Source: Acidimicrobiia bacterium
GTDB lineage: Bacteria; Actinomycetota; Acidimicrobiia; Spongiisociales; SHLN01
Assembly: GCA_004283105.1 (NCBI GenBank)
Contig: SHLN01000092.1
Location: forward strand, 1-9,399
Direction of reading: 5' to 3'
Length of the DNA: 9,399 nt
Numbering within the stretch: position 1 is the first letter of the stretch; each line of letters begins with the position of its first letter. This document shows, in pieces, positions 1 through 6,587 of the stretch. The translations under genes and the position numbers were made by a program. Below the pieces are notes generated by a model. It was not told the DNA's origin and ran no database searches. It was given only the letters and a program-made list of their open reading frames with translations.

Positions 1-728
1 GAGTGACTCAGACCGGTTCTGGATTCCCACCGAGATCTGAACTCGTCGGCCACTTCCTCGTCGAATCCGATCGCCAGATTGGCCCGGCAGTGGGCTACGT
101 CCATGGCGATCGGGCCGACGGAGGCCTGGGACCAATCCACGACGCCGGCCAGCCCCCCGTTCCACAGCACGTTCCACGGATGAAAGTCCCGGTGAATGAA
201 CCCTCGCCCGACCGCAGGCGGAGGCTCCGATACCACCTCGATGGCACGACGCCACGGAGCGACGTCGGCGGCCCAGGGCGGTGGGGCGGCATCCGATGCT
301 TCGAGATAGCGACCGAATCGACGAATCCAATCGGGGGGAACAAGCGAGGCAATCGAGATCGCAGTATCGACGAGTGCTGCCATCCAGGCCTCAGGGCTCG
401 CCGTTTCTCCCGCCGGTTCACCGTCGAGGAGCGAGAGCAGCAGCGAGGGCGTACCGCTCTCTTCCCCGGTCCCGTCCACCGCCAGCACCGCCGGCACCGG
501 AATCGGTCCGGCCGCGAGCCAATCCAGAACCTTCGCTTCGTACTCGACGACATCGGGGCGTTCGGCCAACCAGGCGTCGTTCGTCACCCGTTTGAGTACG
601 GCCGGGCGATGGCCCGCTTCGACGAGCCTCACCTCGCTCGTGACACCCCGGACCAGAGGCCGCCCCGGCCGCGCCGACGGGCCAAGATGCCGTCGAAGCC
701 AGTCTGAGGTCTCACGGTCGAGGCTCAT
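1..728 (-). CDS. Aminoglycoside phosphotransferase (APH)-family kinase, 3' end outside the window
   Basis: The reading frame starts at an ATG whose first base is 728 and stays open for 242 codons to the window edge, so the C-terminus is missing. What is seen: a kinase-type lysine in VLKRV (K46), a likely partner glutamate in VEYEAKVLDWL (about 61-71), the catalytic loop HRDFHPWNVLW (179-189; base D181, N186) and the metal-binding segment GVVDWSQASVGP (195-206; D198). This order is the signature of the APH/choline kinase fold, which moves the ATP gamma-phosphate to a hydroxyl on a small molecule. The family covers antibiotic, sugar, homoserine and choline kinases, and the substrate cannot be read here, so resistance should not be assumed. 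The start lies nine bases past the comEC stop, and an AGGAT ribosome-binding stretch touches that stop, which suggests cotranscription with comEC. Family assignment is firm; specificity is unknown. Confidence 0.88.
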   Translation of the reverse strand, partial: MSLDRETSDWLRRHLGPSARPGRPLVRGVTSEVRLVEAGHRPAVLKRVTNDAWLAERPDVVEYEAKVLDWLAAGPIPVPAVLAVDGTGEESGTPSLLLSLLDGEPAGETASPEAWMAALVDTAISIASLVPPDWIRRFGRYLEASDAAPPPWAADVAPWRRAIEVVSEPPPAVGRGFIHRDFHPWNVLWNGGLAGVVDWSQASVGPIAMDVAHCRANLAIGFDEEVADEFRSRWESRTGLSH

Positions 729-737
729 CGGCCGATC

Positions 738-2789
738 CTACGGGCGAAGCGGAATGGCGACATCGCCCTCGCGGTCGGTCCGCCTGATCTCCGACCCGTT
801 TCTCTCCAGCACCTCCAGCACGTCGGGGTGCGGGTGACCGAACTCGTTGGGGCCGACACTGATAACGGCGATCGCAGCCCGTGAGGCTTCCAGCCACCGG
901 GGATCGGTCGTGGCGGCACCGTGGTGGGGGACCTTCATGATGTCTACCGGGATCGGGCCCAGTTCGGCCTGCGCCGTTGCTTCGATATCCCCGGTGAGAA
1001 GGATGTCCATACTCCCCACCATCGCCCGCACGACGATGGACTCGTCGTTGATGTCGGCGTAGCGCCGCGTGGGGCTCAACACCTGCAATCGAAACGAACC
1101 GATCTCGGCCGACCATCCGGCTCTCGGCAGCTCGATGCTGAGGCCGGCTGCGGTGGCCGTATCGAGCAGGTCGTCGTACAACGCCGACCCTTCGACGTGC
1201 CCGGGGTGCCAGAGCCGGCCGACCGGGTAGGCGGCGAGGGCCGCACCCAGTCCGCCGATGTGGTCCTGGTCACCGTGGGTTGCGATCATCAAGTCGATGT
1301 GGTCGACCCCTCTCGCCCGCAGTGCGGCCAGCAACCTGGTGGGATCAGGGCCTCCATCCACGAGGATCGTCTCGCCACTCGGCCCGAGTAGCAGCGTGGC
1401 ATCCCCCTGGCCGATGTCCAGGAAGACGACCGTGGGCCCAGCAACCCGACCGACCGGCAAGAGGCTGGCCGACAAGACGAGGGCGACCCCCAGCGCAACC
1501 AGGGGCCGCAACGCCCGAACTCGAGCCAGTCCCGCCATCGCCGCGACGCCCGCCAGCCCCGCCAACCCGAGCTGTGGCCATCCGGCGGCGAGGCGACTGA
1601 TGCTGAGCACGACGCCGGCCAGCCACGTGGCGGCTGAGATGAGGATTGCCGATCCGGTGAGAACGGCCCCTCCCCCGACCGCGGTGGCAAGCGTTACCAC
1701 CGGAGCAGCGACGAGATTGGTAAGTGGAGACAGAAGCGGGACGGTCCCGAAGTGGACGAGGAGCAACGGGGCGACGGCCAGTTGGGCTCCGAGAGTGATA
1801 CCGAGCGCCTGGCCGGCCGTCCCCCATCCGACCTCCCGAACCCACCGGCTGCCCGCTACCACACCCGCCGTCGCCGCCACCGAGAGCTGAAATCCGACGT
1901 CGCCGCTCAACTGGCCGGCCACAAGCAGCGAGGTAGTGATGGCCGCTCCGAGCGCCACCCATGGGGTGAGTGCAAGACCGCCGAGCCGGCCCAGCAGGAC
2001 GAGGCCGGCCATCATCGAGGCGCGGACCACCGATGGTTCCCAACGAGTCACGACCAGGAAGAGCGCCAGTCCCACGAACCCGACGACGGCGCGGCGCCTC
2101 GGCCCCCACCCGAGCGGACCGGCCGCGATGAACCAGACCGCCAGGAAGAGCGCCACGTTGCTTCCGCTCACCGCCACGAAGTGGGATAGGCCGGCCAATC
2201 GCAGATCCTCGACCCGCCCCTCCGGGAGGCCGTCGATGTCCCCGACGAGGAATCCTGCCAGCAGCGCACCTTCCGCTCCTTCGCTGTCCAGGACCGAGGC
2301 CACCCGGCCCCGGATGGCATTCGCCGCCCGGAACAACGGGTCCGACGCCGGTCCGAGGCGCTCGAGAACGGCATCCTCGATCACACCGGCGAACGGATCC
2401 CCGCGAACGAAGCCGGCCCGGTCTCGAAGGCGACCCGAGACACTGACCCGCTCGCCTGCTACCGCGGTACCCGGCCCGGCGAGGACCACCGCCAACCGGG
2501 GACCCGACCACGTCTCCCAACCGGCGCGGGTGAACAGGTGAGTCGGATCAACCCGACCCCGCATATCAACGCCGTAGGGTCGGGGATCGTCGACGAGTCG
2601 GCCGGCCACGACAATGCGTCCGGAGGGCAGGTCGGCCGAAAGGGTGGTCTGTTCGCGCTGTGCCGAAGCAAGGCCCGAAACGAGCCCGGCCACCAGCACA
2701 CCGACCACCCAGACCCGCCGGGACACCAGACCCGGCACGATCAGCAGAATCGACCACCACCCGAACTGGCGGGAGGCAGCCACCGCCAC
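738..2789 (-). CDS. comEC: ComEC/Rec2 DNA-uptake channel with C-terminal metallo-beta-lactamase domain
   Basis: This is the inner-membrane protein that takes one DNA strand into the cytoplasm during natural transformation. The 683-residue product (GTG start) is complete by family standards. It has N-terminal membrane helices (about 11-43), a beta-rich DUF4131-like region (about 50-145) and the multi-helix Competence domain (about 174-445), which contains SHFVAVSGSNVAL (202-214). The soluble metallo-beta-lactamase domain (from about 454) has DIGQGDA (458-464), DGG (478-480), the metal motif HGDQDH (505-510), GD (600-601), KVPHHG (619-624) and GHPHP (651-655). The metal-ligand motifs look intact, so the proposed nuclease role of this domain is plausible. 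comEA ends 44 bases upstream. No strong ribosome-binding site precedes the GTG. The frame extends upstream as hydrophobic sequence to a CTG at 2837 that overlaps the comEA stop, so the true start may lie there. Identity is very secure; the start is less so. Confidence 0.96.
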   Translation of the reverse strand: MAVAASRQFGWWSILLIVPGLVSRRVWVVGVLVAGLVSGLASAQREQTTLSADLPSGRIVVAGRLVDDPRPYGVDMRGRVDPTHLFTRAGWETWSGPRLAVVLAGPGTAVAGERVSVSGRLRDRAGFVRGDPFAGVIEDAVLERLGPASDPLFRAANAIRGRVASVLDSEGAEGALLAGFLVGDIDGLPEGRVEDLRLAGLSHFVAVSGSNVALFLAVWFIAAGPLGWGPRRRAVVGFVGLALFLVVTRWEPSVVRASMMAGLVLLGRLGGLALTPWVALGAAITTSLLVAGQLSGDVGFQLSVAATAGVVAGSRWVREVGWGTAGQALGITLGAQLAVAPLLLVHFGTVPLLSPLTNLVAAPVVTLATAVGGGAVLTGSAILISAATWLAGVVLSISRLAAGWPQLGLAGLAGVAAMAGLARVRALRPLVALGVALVLSASLLPVGRVAGPTVVFLDIGQGDATLLLGPSGETILVDGGPDPTRLLAALRARGVDHIDLMIATHGDQDHIGGLGAALAAYPVGRLWHPGHVEGSALYDDLLDTATAAGLSIELPRAGWSAEIGSFRLQVLSPTRRYADINDESIVVRAMVGSMDILLTGDIEATAQAELGPIPVDIMKVPHHGAATTDPRWLEASRAAIAVISVGPNEFGHPHPDVLEVLERNGSEIRRTDREGDVAIPLRP

Positions 2790-2833
2790 CCACGCCCAGG
2801 CTGCCGCCCCGAGAGCCGCCCGTTCGAGAGGTG

Positions 2834-3367
2834 TCAGGGGACGACCACGCCATCACGCATGGCCGACAGCTTTGCCTCTCCGATGCCGCTGACATCGAGC
2901 AAGTCCTCGACGACCACAAAGGGCCCGTTTGTCTCCCGGTGTTCGACGATGCGGGCCGCCAGCACCGGCCCGACCCCGGCAATCCGCTCGAGGTCGCTCG
3001 CCGAAGCCGTGTTGAGATGAACCGGGCCCGCTCCATCCGCTCCGTCCGATGGCAGCTCGCCGACGGCCCGGACGACGACCTGCTGGCCGTCAACGACGGG
3101 AGCGGCCAGATTCAAGCCGGTTGCGTCGGCCGACTCGAGCAGGCCGCCGGCGGCGGAGACGGCGTCGGCTACCCGGGCCCCGGGGGGAACTTCGACGAGC
3201 CCGGGAGCGGCCACCTCCCCGGCGACGTGGACGGTGACGAGTGCGTCGGGCGCAGACGAGGTCACTCGCAGCGGAGGTGCCGGCGCGGGTGACCCGCCGA
3301 ACCACCAGCCCGCCAGGCCGGCCACGAGCAGCACCGCTGCAGCCACCATCCATTGCACCCGGTCCAC
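2834..3367 (-). CDS. comEA: ComEA-type DNA receptor (SLBB plus helix-hairpin-helix)
   Basis: This protein binds double-stranded DNA outside the membrane and passes it to ComEC. The 177-residue product has one N-terminal membrane anchor (about 7-23, WMVAAAVLLVAGLAGWW) and a short Pro/Ala-rich linker (about 26-32). An SLBB domain follows (about 43-102, with VTVHVAGEVAAPGLVEVPPG at its start). The C-terminal helix-hairpin-helix pair includes LNTASASDLERIAGVGP (118-134) and LLDVSGIGEAKL (156-167). This SLBB plus HhH order is the standard ComEA plan in Gram-positive lineages. The GTG start is chosen because a TGGGAGGT ribosome-binding site sits a few bases upstream and it retains the whole anchor. 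It is first in a comEA-comEC cluster and is divergent from ppk2 across 119 bases. Whether the cell is actually competent cannot be judged, since pilus genes are not in view. Confidence 0.95.
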   Translation of the reverse strand: MDRVQWMVAAAVLLVAGLAGWWFGGSPAPAPPLRVTSSAPDALVTVHVAGEVAAPGLVEVPPGARVADAVSAAGGLLESADATGLNLAAPVVDGQQVVVRAVGELPSDGADGAGPVHLNTASASDLERIAGVGPVLAARIVEHRETNGPFVVVEDLLDVSGIGEAKLSAMRDGVVVP

Positions 3368-3370
3368 TGG

Positions 3371-3377
3371 ACCTCCC
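3371..3377 (-). promoter_or_regulatory. Ribosome-binding site of comEA
   Basis: Minus-strand GGGAGGT, a near-perfect Shine-Dalgarno match, lies three bases before the GTG at 3367. The spacing is short, but the strength of the match supports this GTG over the internal ATG seven codons into the gene, which would cut into the membrane anchor. Confidence 0.7.
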
Positions 3378-3476
3378 AGAGGTTGTTGGAGCGCCCGTCC
3401 ACTCGGGGAGACATATATCAGGACTGGTGGGCTGGGAGAAGATGCTTGTCGCTCGCCATAATCAGCAGTGACAACG
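3378..3476. promoter_or_regulatory. Divergent promoter region between comEA and ppk2
   Basis: The two genes diverge, so promoters for both should lie in this stretch, which is less GC-rich than its surroundings. On the plus strand CATAAT (3457-3462) resembles a -10 box about 25 bases before the ppk2 start, but no good -35 box lies 17 bases upstream. On the minus strand TGATATATG (about 3413-3421) resembles an extended -10 element for comEA. I see no clear inverted-repeat operator. The promoter boxes are guesses by eye; only the divergent arrangement is firm. Confidence 0.35.
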
Positions 3477-3483
3477 AGGAGGA
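3477..3483 (+). promoter_or_regulatory. Ribosome-binding site of ppk2
   Basis: AGGAGGA lies three bases before the GTG at 3487. It is a strong match to the 16S anti-Shine-Dalgarno and fixes the start of ppk2, because no other start codon in frame lies at a usable distance. The spacing is short, as it is for the divergent comEA gene. Confidence 0.7.
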
Positions 3484-3486
3484 CAG

Positions 3487-4284
3487 GTGGAGAAATACCG
3501 AGTAACCCCGGGAGCGACGCTTCGATTGGCCGATCTGGACCCGGCCGACACCGGAGGGATCGACAAAGCGACAGCCAAGGCCGAGACGAAAACGCTCAAC
3601 CGTCGGCTGGAATCCCAACAGGAACTGCTCTACGCCGAAGGCAAGCACAAGGTGCTCATCGTGCTGCAGGCGATGGACGCGGCCGGCAAAGACGGGACCA
3701 TCCGCCATGTGTTCGATCGAGTCAACCCGCAGGGCGTGAAGGTGGCTTCATTCAAGAAACCGACGAGCAAAGAGCTCAGCCACGACTACCTGTGGAGGGT
3801 TCATGAGCACACGCCGGCCACCGGGGAGATCACCATCTTCAACCGGAGTCACTACGAGGACGTGCTCATCGTGCGGGTGCTCGGTCTCGTGCCCGAGGAT
3901 CGATGGCAGCGCCGGTACGGGCACATCCGTGCGTTCGAGCAGCTGCTGGCCGACGAGGGAACGACCATCCGCAAGTTCTACCTGAACATCAGCAAAGAGG
4001 AGCAACGCGCCCGGCTCCAGGCCCGTCTCGACGACCCGAGCAAGCACTGGAAGTTCGATGTCGGCGACCTCGATCAGCGCAAACTGTGGGACGACTACAT
4101 GGCCGCCTACGAGACGGCGATGTCAGAGACAAGCACCGAAGACGCCCCCTGGTACGTCATCCCCGCCGAGCACAAGTGGTACCGCAACCTCGTCATCTCC
4201 CGCATCCTCGTCGACACGTTCGACCGCCTCAACATGGCGTTCCCCGAACAAACAGAGGATCTCAGTGGGATAGTGGTGGAGTAG
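3487..4284 (+). CDS. ppk2: Polyphosphate kinase 2 family, class III-like (polyphosphate:AMP/ADP phosphotransferase)
   Basis: PPK2 enzymes move phosphate between polyphosphate and nucleotides in the cytoplasm. The 265-residue product has the full single-domain length. What is seen: N-terminal YRVTPGATLRLADLDPADTGG (4-24), Walker A-like AMDAAGKDGT (62-71), Walker B region TIFNRSHYEDVL (116-127), a lid-type segment rich in Arg/Lys (about 168-195, including DPSKHWKF) and PWYVIPAEHKWYRN (221-234). From memory, the N-terminus, the HWKF/RWKF lid and the STE.APWYVIPA region closely resemble class III PPK2 proteins such as those of Meiothermus and Deinococcus. Class III enzymes phosphorylate both AMP and ADP, so ATP regeneration from AMP is the likely job. 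The class is an inference from motifs, not a measured activity. It starts with GTG behind a strong ribosome-binding site and stands alone on the plus strand, converging on the spondin-repeat gene 48 bases downstream. Confidence 0.93.
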   Translation: MEKYRVTPGATLRLADLDPADTGGIDKATAKAETKTLNRRLESQQELLYAEGKHKVLIVLQAMDAAGKDGTIRHVFDRVNPQGVKVASFKKPTSKELSHDYLWRVHEHTPATGEITIFNRSHYEDVLIVRVLGLVPEDRWQRRYGHIRAFEQLLADEGTTIRKFYLNISKEEQRARLQARLDDPSKHWKFDVGDLDQRKLWDDYMAAYETAMSETSTEDAPWYVIPAEHKWYRNLVISRILVDTFDRLNMAFPEQTEDLSGIVVE

Positions 4285-4332
4285 GGCGCGAACCGCGGAC
4301 CGCCCACCGCACATCAGGCTCAGTTCCTCTGT

Positions 4333-5706
4333 TTACGCCGGTGGATTGAGGGTGAACACGAACTGCCCAAGCGGGACTCCATTGCCGAGCGGACCGGCCT
4401 CGATCCGGGTGATGGGCAGGGCCGGATTGGTGTCCTGGTTCCCCGACGTGTAACTCGAGCCGCTGTCGGTCCCGGCATCGTACGGCCACAACGTGACGGT
4501 CGCCTCTTCTATCCAGGCGCCATCGTCGAACAGGTCCAGACCGGACACCCCAACGAACCAGTCGGGACTCGGCGCGAGCATCGAGACAATCGTGGCCCGT
4601 GAGTAGTCCTGGCTGAGGGCGAGGCTCAGGCTGACGGATCCCGGCGACGTAGAAATTCCGCCACCTGAGAACGCCACGCCGGCATCGCCGGCGTTGATGG
4701 CAGTCTGTACCTCAGACAGGAGAAGGCCTTGAGAGCCGGTTTCAGCCATGGACTCGATTCCGGGACTGGCCACCTGCCCGGCCTCCCAGAACGTGACCTG
4801 GTCGTTGTGCGAACCGCCGACGAGACCCGAGAAGTGGGGTCCTGGCGGGAAGCTAGTCGGATGGGTAGCGGCGCTCCATGTCGAGGTGAACGTCACCGTG
4901 TAGGAGGCGTCGAGCGGAGCCGGTGCCATCGGGGCCGGAACCACCGGGACAAGATCTCCGTCAAACTCGAACTGCCCGTCGGCAACCCCCTGGTCGTTGG
5001 CATTGCGGTAGAAGAAGGTGTCGGTTGATGGGCGGACGACTCCGACAGTATCAATGCTGTCGCCGTCCCAGTCGCCGCTGACAAACAGGTCGCCAGGGTT
5101 GCCGAAGAAGAACTCGAGATCGGCCACACCCGTGACTTGCGAGTTGCTCATGAACACCTGCCCGGTTGTCGGCCGGTGCACCCCCACCGTGTCTGTCCCG
5201 TCGCCGTCGAAGTCACCGGCAAATGGAACATCGCCCGGAATGCCGAAGCTGTAGGGAGCCACATCCGCGACCCCAGTGGACAGCTGGTTTCGCAAGAAGA
5301 CGGTTCCGTCCCGAAAGACACCGAATGAGTCGACTCCGTCGCCGTCCCAGTCTCCAACGAGTGGCATGTCACCCGGTATGCCCATGAACCATTCGAGGTC
5401 GGCGAATCCGGTGTCGAGGGTGTTGCGGATGTAGGCGAAGCCGGTGGATGGCCGGTAGAGGCCTGGGGTGCGCATGCCGTCCCCGTTGAAATCGCCCAGG
5501 AAGGGTATGTCACCCGGTGCCCCGAAGAAAAAGGGCTCCGCTCCTGGGACCGTCCACAAACCACCAGATGACACCGCGCCGATGGCGGGATCGTCCACTT
5601 CCACCGAGGGTGCTGGCTGGGCGGTGCCGGCGACCAGCACCACCACCAAACCGACCACGAGAGCCACGGAGGTCGAGATTCTTCCGATTGCCACCGTTCC
5701 AAACAT
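4333..5706 (-). CDS. Secreted protein with four calcium-loop (FG-GAP/VCBS-like) repeats and a spondin_N-like domain
   Basis: The 457-residue product begins at the ATG at 5706, preceded by GGAG five bases upstream. The frame continues to a TTG at 5751, but that has no ribosome-binding site and would put a non-hydrophobic lead before the signal peptide. Residues about 10-32 form a signal peptide or anchor (hydrophobic STSVALVVGLVVVLVAG, then an AQPAPS region). Residues 60-248 hold four repeats of about 47 residues with DxDxDG-type loops at D72, D119, D165 and D212. A Pro-rich linker (about 251-265) leads to residues about 268-440, which I recognise as spondin_N: VTFTSTWSAATHP (271-283), HFSGLVGGSHN (291-301), FWEAGQVASPGIESMAE (306-322) and the hallmark APSPDWFVGVSGL (378-390). 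In animals this domain occurs in F-spondin, an extracellular matrix protein. A surface, adhesion or matrix role is inferred; there is no catalytic motif and no sortase-type tail. Confidence 0.87.
   Translation of the reverse strand: MFGTVAIGRISTSVALVVGLVVVLVAGTAQPAPSVEVDDPAIGAVSSGGLWTVPGAEPFFFGAPGDIPFLGDFNGDGMRTPGLYRPSTGFAYIRNTLDTGFADLEWFMGIPGDMPLVGDWDGDGVDSFGVFRDGTVFLRNQLSTGVADVAPYSFGIPGDVPFAGDFDGDGTDTVGVHRPTTGQVFMSNSQVTGVADLEFFFGNPGDLFVSGDWDGDSIDTVGVVRPSTDTFFYRNANDQGVADGQFEFDGDLVPVVPAPMAPAPLDASYTVTFTSTWSAATHPTSFPPGPHFSGLVGGSHNDQVTFWEAGQVASPGIESMAETGSQGLLLSEVQTAINAGDAGVAFSGGGISTSPGSVSLSLALSQDYSRATIVSMLAPSPDWFVGVSGLDLFDDGAWIEEATVTLWPYDAGTDSGSSYTSGNQDTNPALPITRIEAGPLGNGVPLGQFVFTLNPPA
4963..5529 (-). 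repeat. Four in-frame tandem repeats of about 141 bp
   Basis: The repeats encode residues 60-248 of the secreted protein. The consensus is roughly FFG.PGD.P..GD(F/W)DGDG.D..GV.RP(S/T)T, then a short variable strand (F/Y)..RN...TGVAD. Units run about 60-106, 107-152, 153-199 and 200-248. Unit 2 is one residue shorter, with RDG where the others have RP(S/T)T. Unit 4 has a changed loop (DGDS for DGDG) and lacks the Pro in the PGD.P position. The DNA copies are clearly related, for example recurring gtcacccggt-type stretches on the plus strand near 5364 and 5504, but they have diverged, so this is old domain duplication rather than a recent expansion. Confidence 0.85.
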
Positions 5707-5846
5707 GCGTGCTCCGCCCCCCGACACCTTGTTGCCTTGTCGAGTACACAACGACTTGACTTGGCAAATTGGTTCCCGCAGAAAGACCTGGAGGCGCTGA
5801 AGACCTTGAAGAGCCTGACGGCGATTCGTAGGCGAACGGGGCCCGT

Positions 5847-6587
5847 CTAGAGCCCAAACGCCAGCGCAACCGCCGTAACCGCATTGAACCCCATGTGCAT
5901 GAGGATGGGCCGGCTCAGTGAGCCGCCGCTGCGGATTCTCACGTAGCCGAGGATGACACCGAGGCCGGCGAGAGCGGGGATGAGGAGAAAGGTGGCGGGA
6001 TCGGTCAGGTGCACGAGCCCGAAGACGATACCGGTGGTCCAGATGGCCGGGTTCAGAGCCATGCGCGACTTGAGAACATCGAGCAGCACTCCCCGGAACA
6101 GCATCTCCTCCAGGATGGGGGCGAGTACGGCGATCACGAGCACGATGACGACCAACTCGCCGAAACTGTCGCTCGATTCGGCCGCTTCAACGACCTCCTG
6201 AGTAGGAGCCTCGACCCCGAGCCACGAGAAGATCCCGGTCAGGATGATCCCGGAGACGAACAGCAGGCCGACCCCGTAGAGGAAGTATGGCCAGTCGGTT
6301 GAGGACACGTGCAGGTGGTAGTCCTCCTGGAAGTTGCCCGTCCCCTTCCGACCGCTCAGCCACTTCAAGCCGCCGTACATGGCCCCGTACTGGAAGATGG
6401 CAGCCACCAGGATGACCCGGGGTAGATCGTCGGTTGTCTCCCCGGCCTCGGCGATCTCAACGAGGTCGACGAATCCGACGAAGTGGGCGGCGATGAGCCC
6501 GACGAGTGAGGAAACGAGGGCCGCCACATAGATGAGGATCGGGTCGCGGAGCGACCACGGTGACGACGGCTCCCGGGGCTCGTCCAT
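5847..6587 (-). CDS. CPBP-family intramembrane metalloprotease (CAAX/Abi type)
   Basis: This is a 246-residue membrane protein with helices at about 17-40, 57-78, 100-122, 143-160 and 183-214, plus a C-terminal hydrophobic stretch (about 226-244). The three family motifs are present and in order: EEMLFRG (160-166; E160, E161, R165), FGLVH (189-193; H193) and HMGFN (231-235; H231, N235). In this superfamily the Glu and His residues form the active site within the membrane. Members process prenylated proteins, mature or protect against peptides, or anchor proteins in other roles, and nothing here indicates the substrate. The N-terminus is charged and Pro-rich, as expected for a cytoplasmic tail. 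The start ATG shares one base with the leuS stop (TGATG) and there is no clear ribosome-binding site, so translation is probably coupled to leuS. Family assignment is strong; function is unknown. Confidence 0.92.
   Translation of the reverse strand: MDEPREPSSPWSLRDPILIYVAALVSSLVGLIAAHFVGFVDLVEIAEAGETTDDLPRVILVAAIFQYGAMYGGLKWLSGRKGTGNFQEDYHLHVSSTDWPYFLYGVGLLFVSGIILTGIFSWLGVEAPTQEVVEAAESSDSFGELVVIVLVIAVLAPILEEMLFRGVLLDVLKSRMALNPAIWTTGIVFGLVHLTDPATFLLIPALAGLGVILGYVRIRSGGSLSRPILMHMGFNAVTAVALAFGL

Noticed and set aside
95..553. A 152-codon minus-strand frame over the kinase gene
   Set aside because: It is out of frame with the kinase motifs and its product is Arg/Trp/Ser-rich shadow sequence.
3..707. 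A 234-codon plus-strand frame over the left edge
   Set aside because: The reverse strand encodes a clear APH-family kinase with HRDFHPWN and VVDW motifs; the plus-strand product is Arg/Pro-rich shadow sequence.
1..728. Antibiotic resistance gene
   Set aside because: The APH fold alone does not indicate aminoglycoside or macrolide phosphorylation; many family members act on metabolites, and the specificity-determining C-terminus is cut off by the window edge.
1345..2520. A 391-codon minus-strand frame inside comEC
   Set aside because: The product is Arg/Gly-rich low-complexity sequence typical of a shifted frame of a GC-rich gene; the ComEC frame has all the family motifs.
3418..3708. A 96-codon minus-strand frame covering the ppk2 start
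   Set aside because: It overlaps the conserved N-terminus and Walker A region of ppk2 as well as its promoter region, and resembles no known small protein.
4272..4332. Possible bidirectional terminator between ppk2 and the spondin-repeat gene
   Set aside because: GGGCG and CGCCC can pair over a loop of about 12 bases, but the stem is only five base pairs and no T-run follows on either strand.
5707..5846. Promoter or RNA gene in the gap upstream of the spondin-repeat gene
   Set aside because: TTGCCA occurs on the minus strand but no -10 box sits at proper spacing, and I see no tRNA-like or riboswitch-like folding. A promoter is expected here but cannot be placed.
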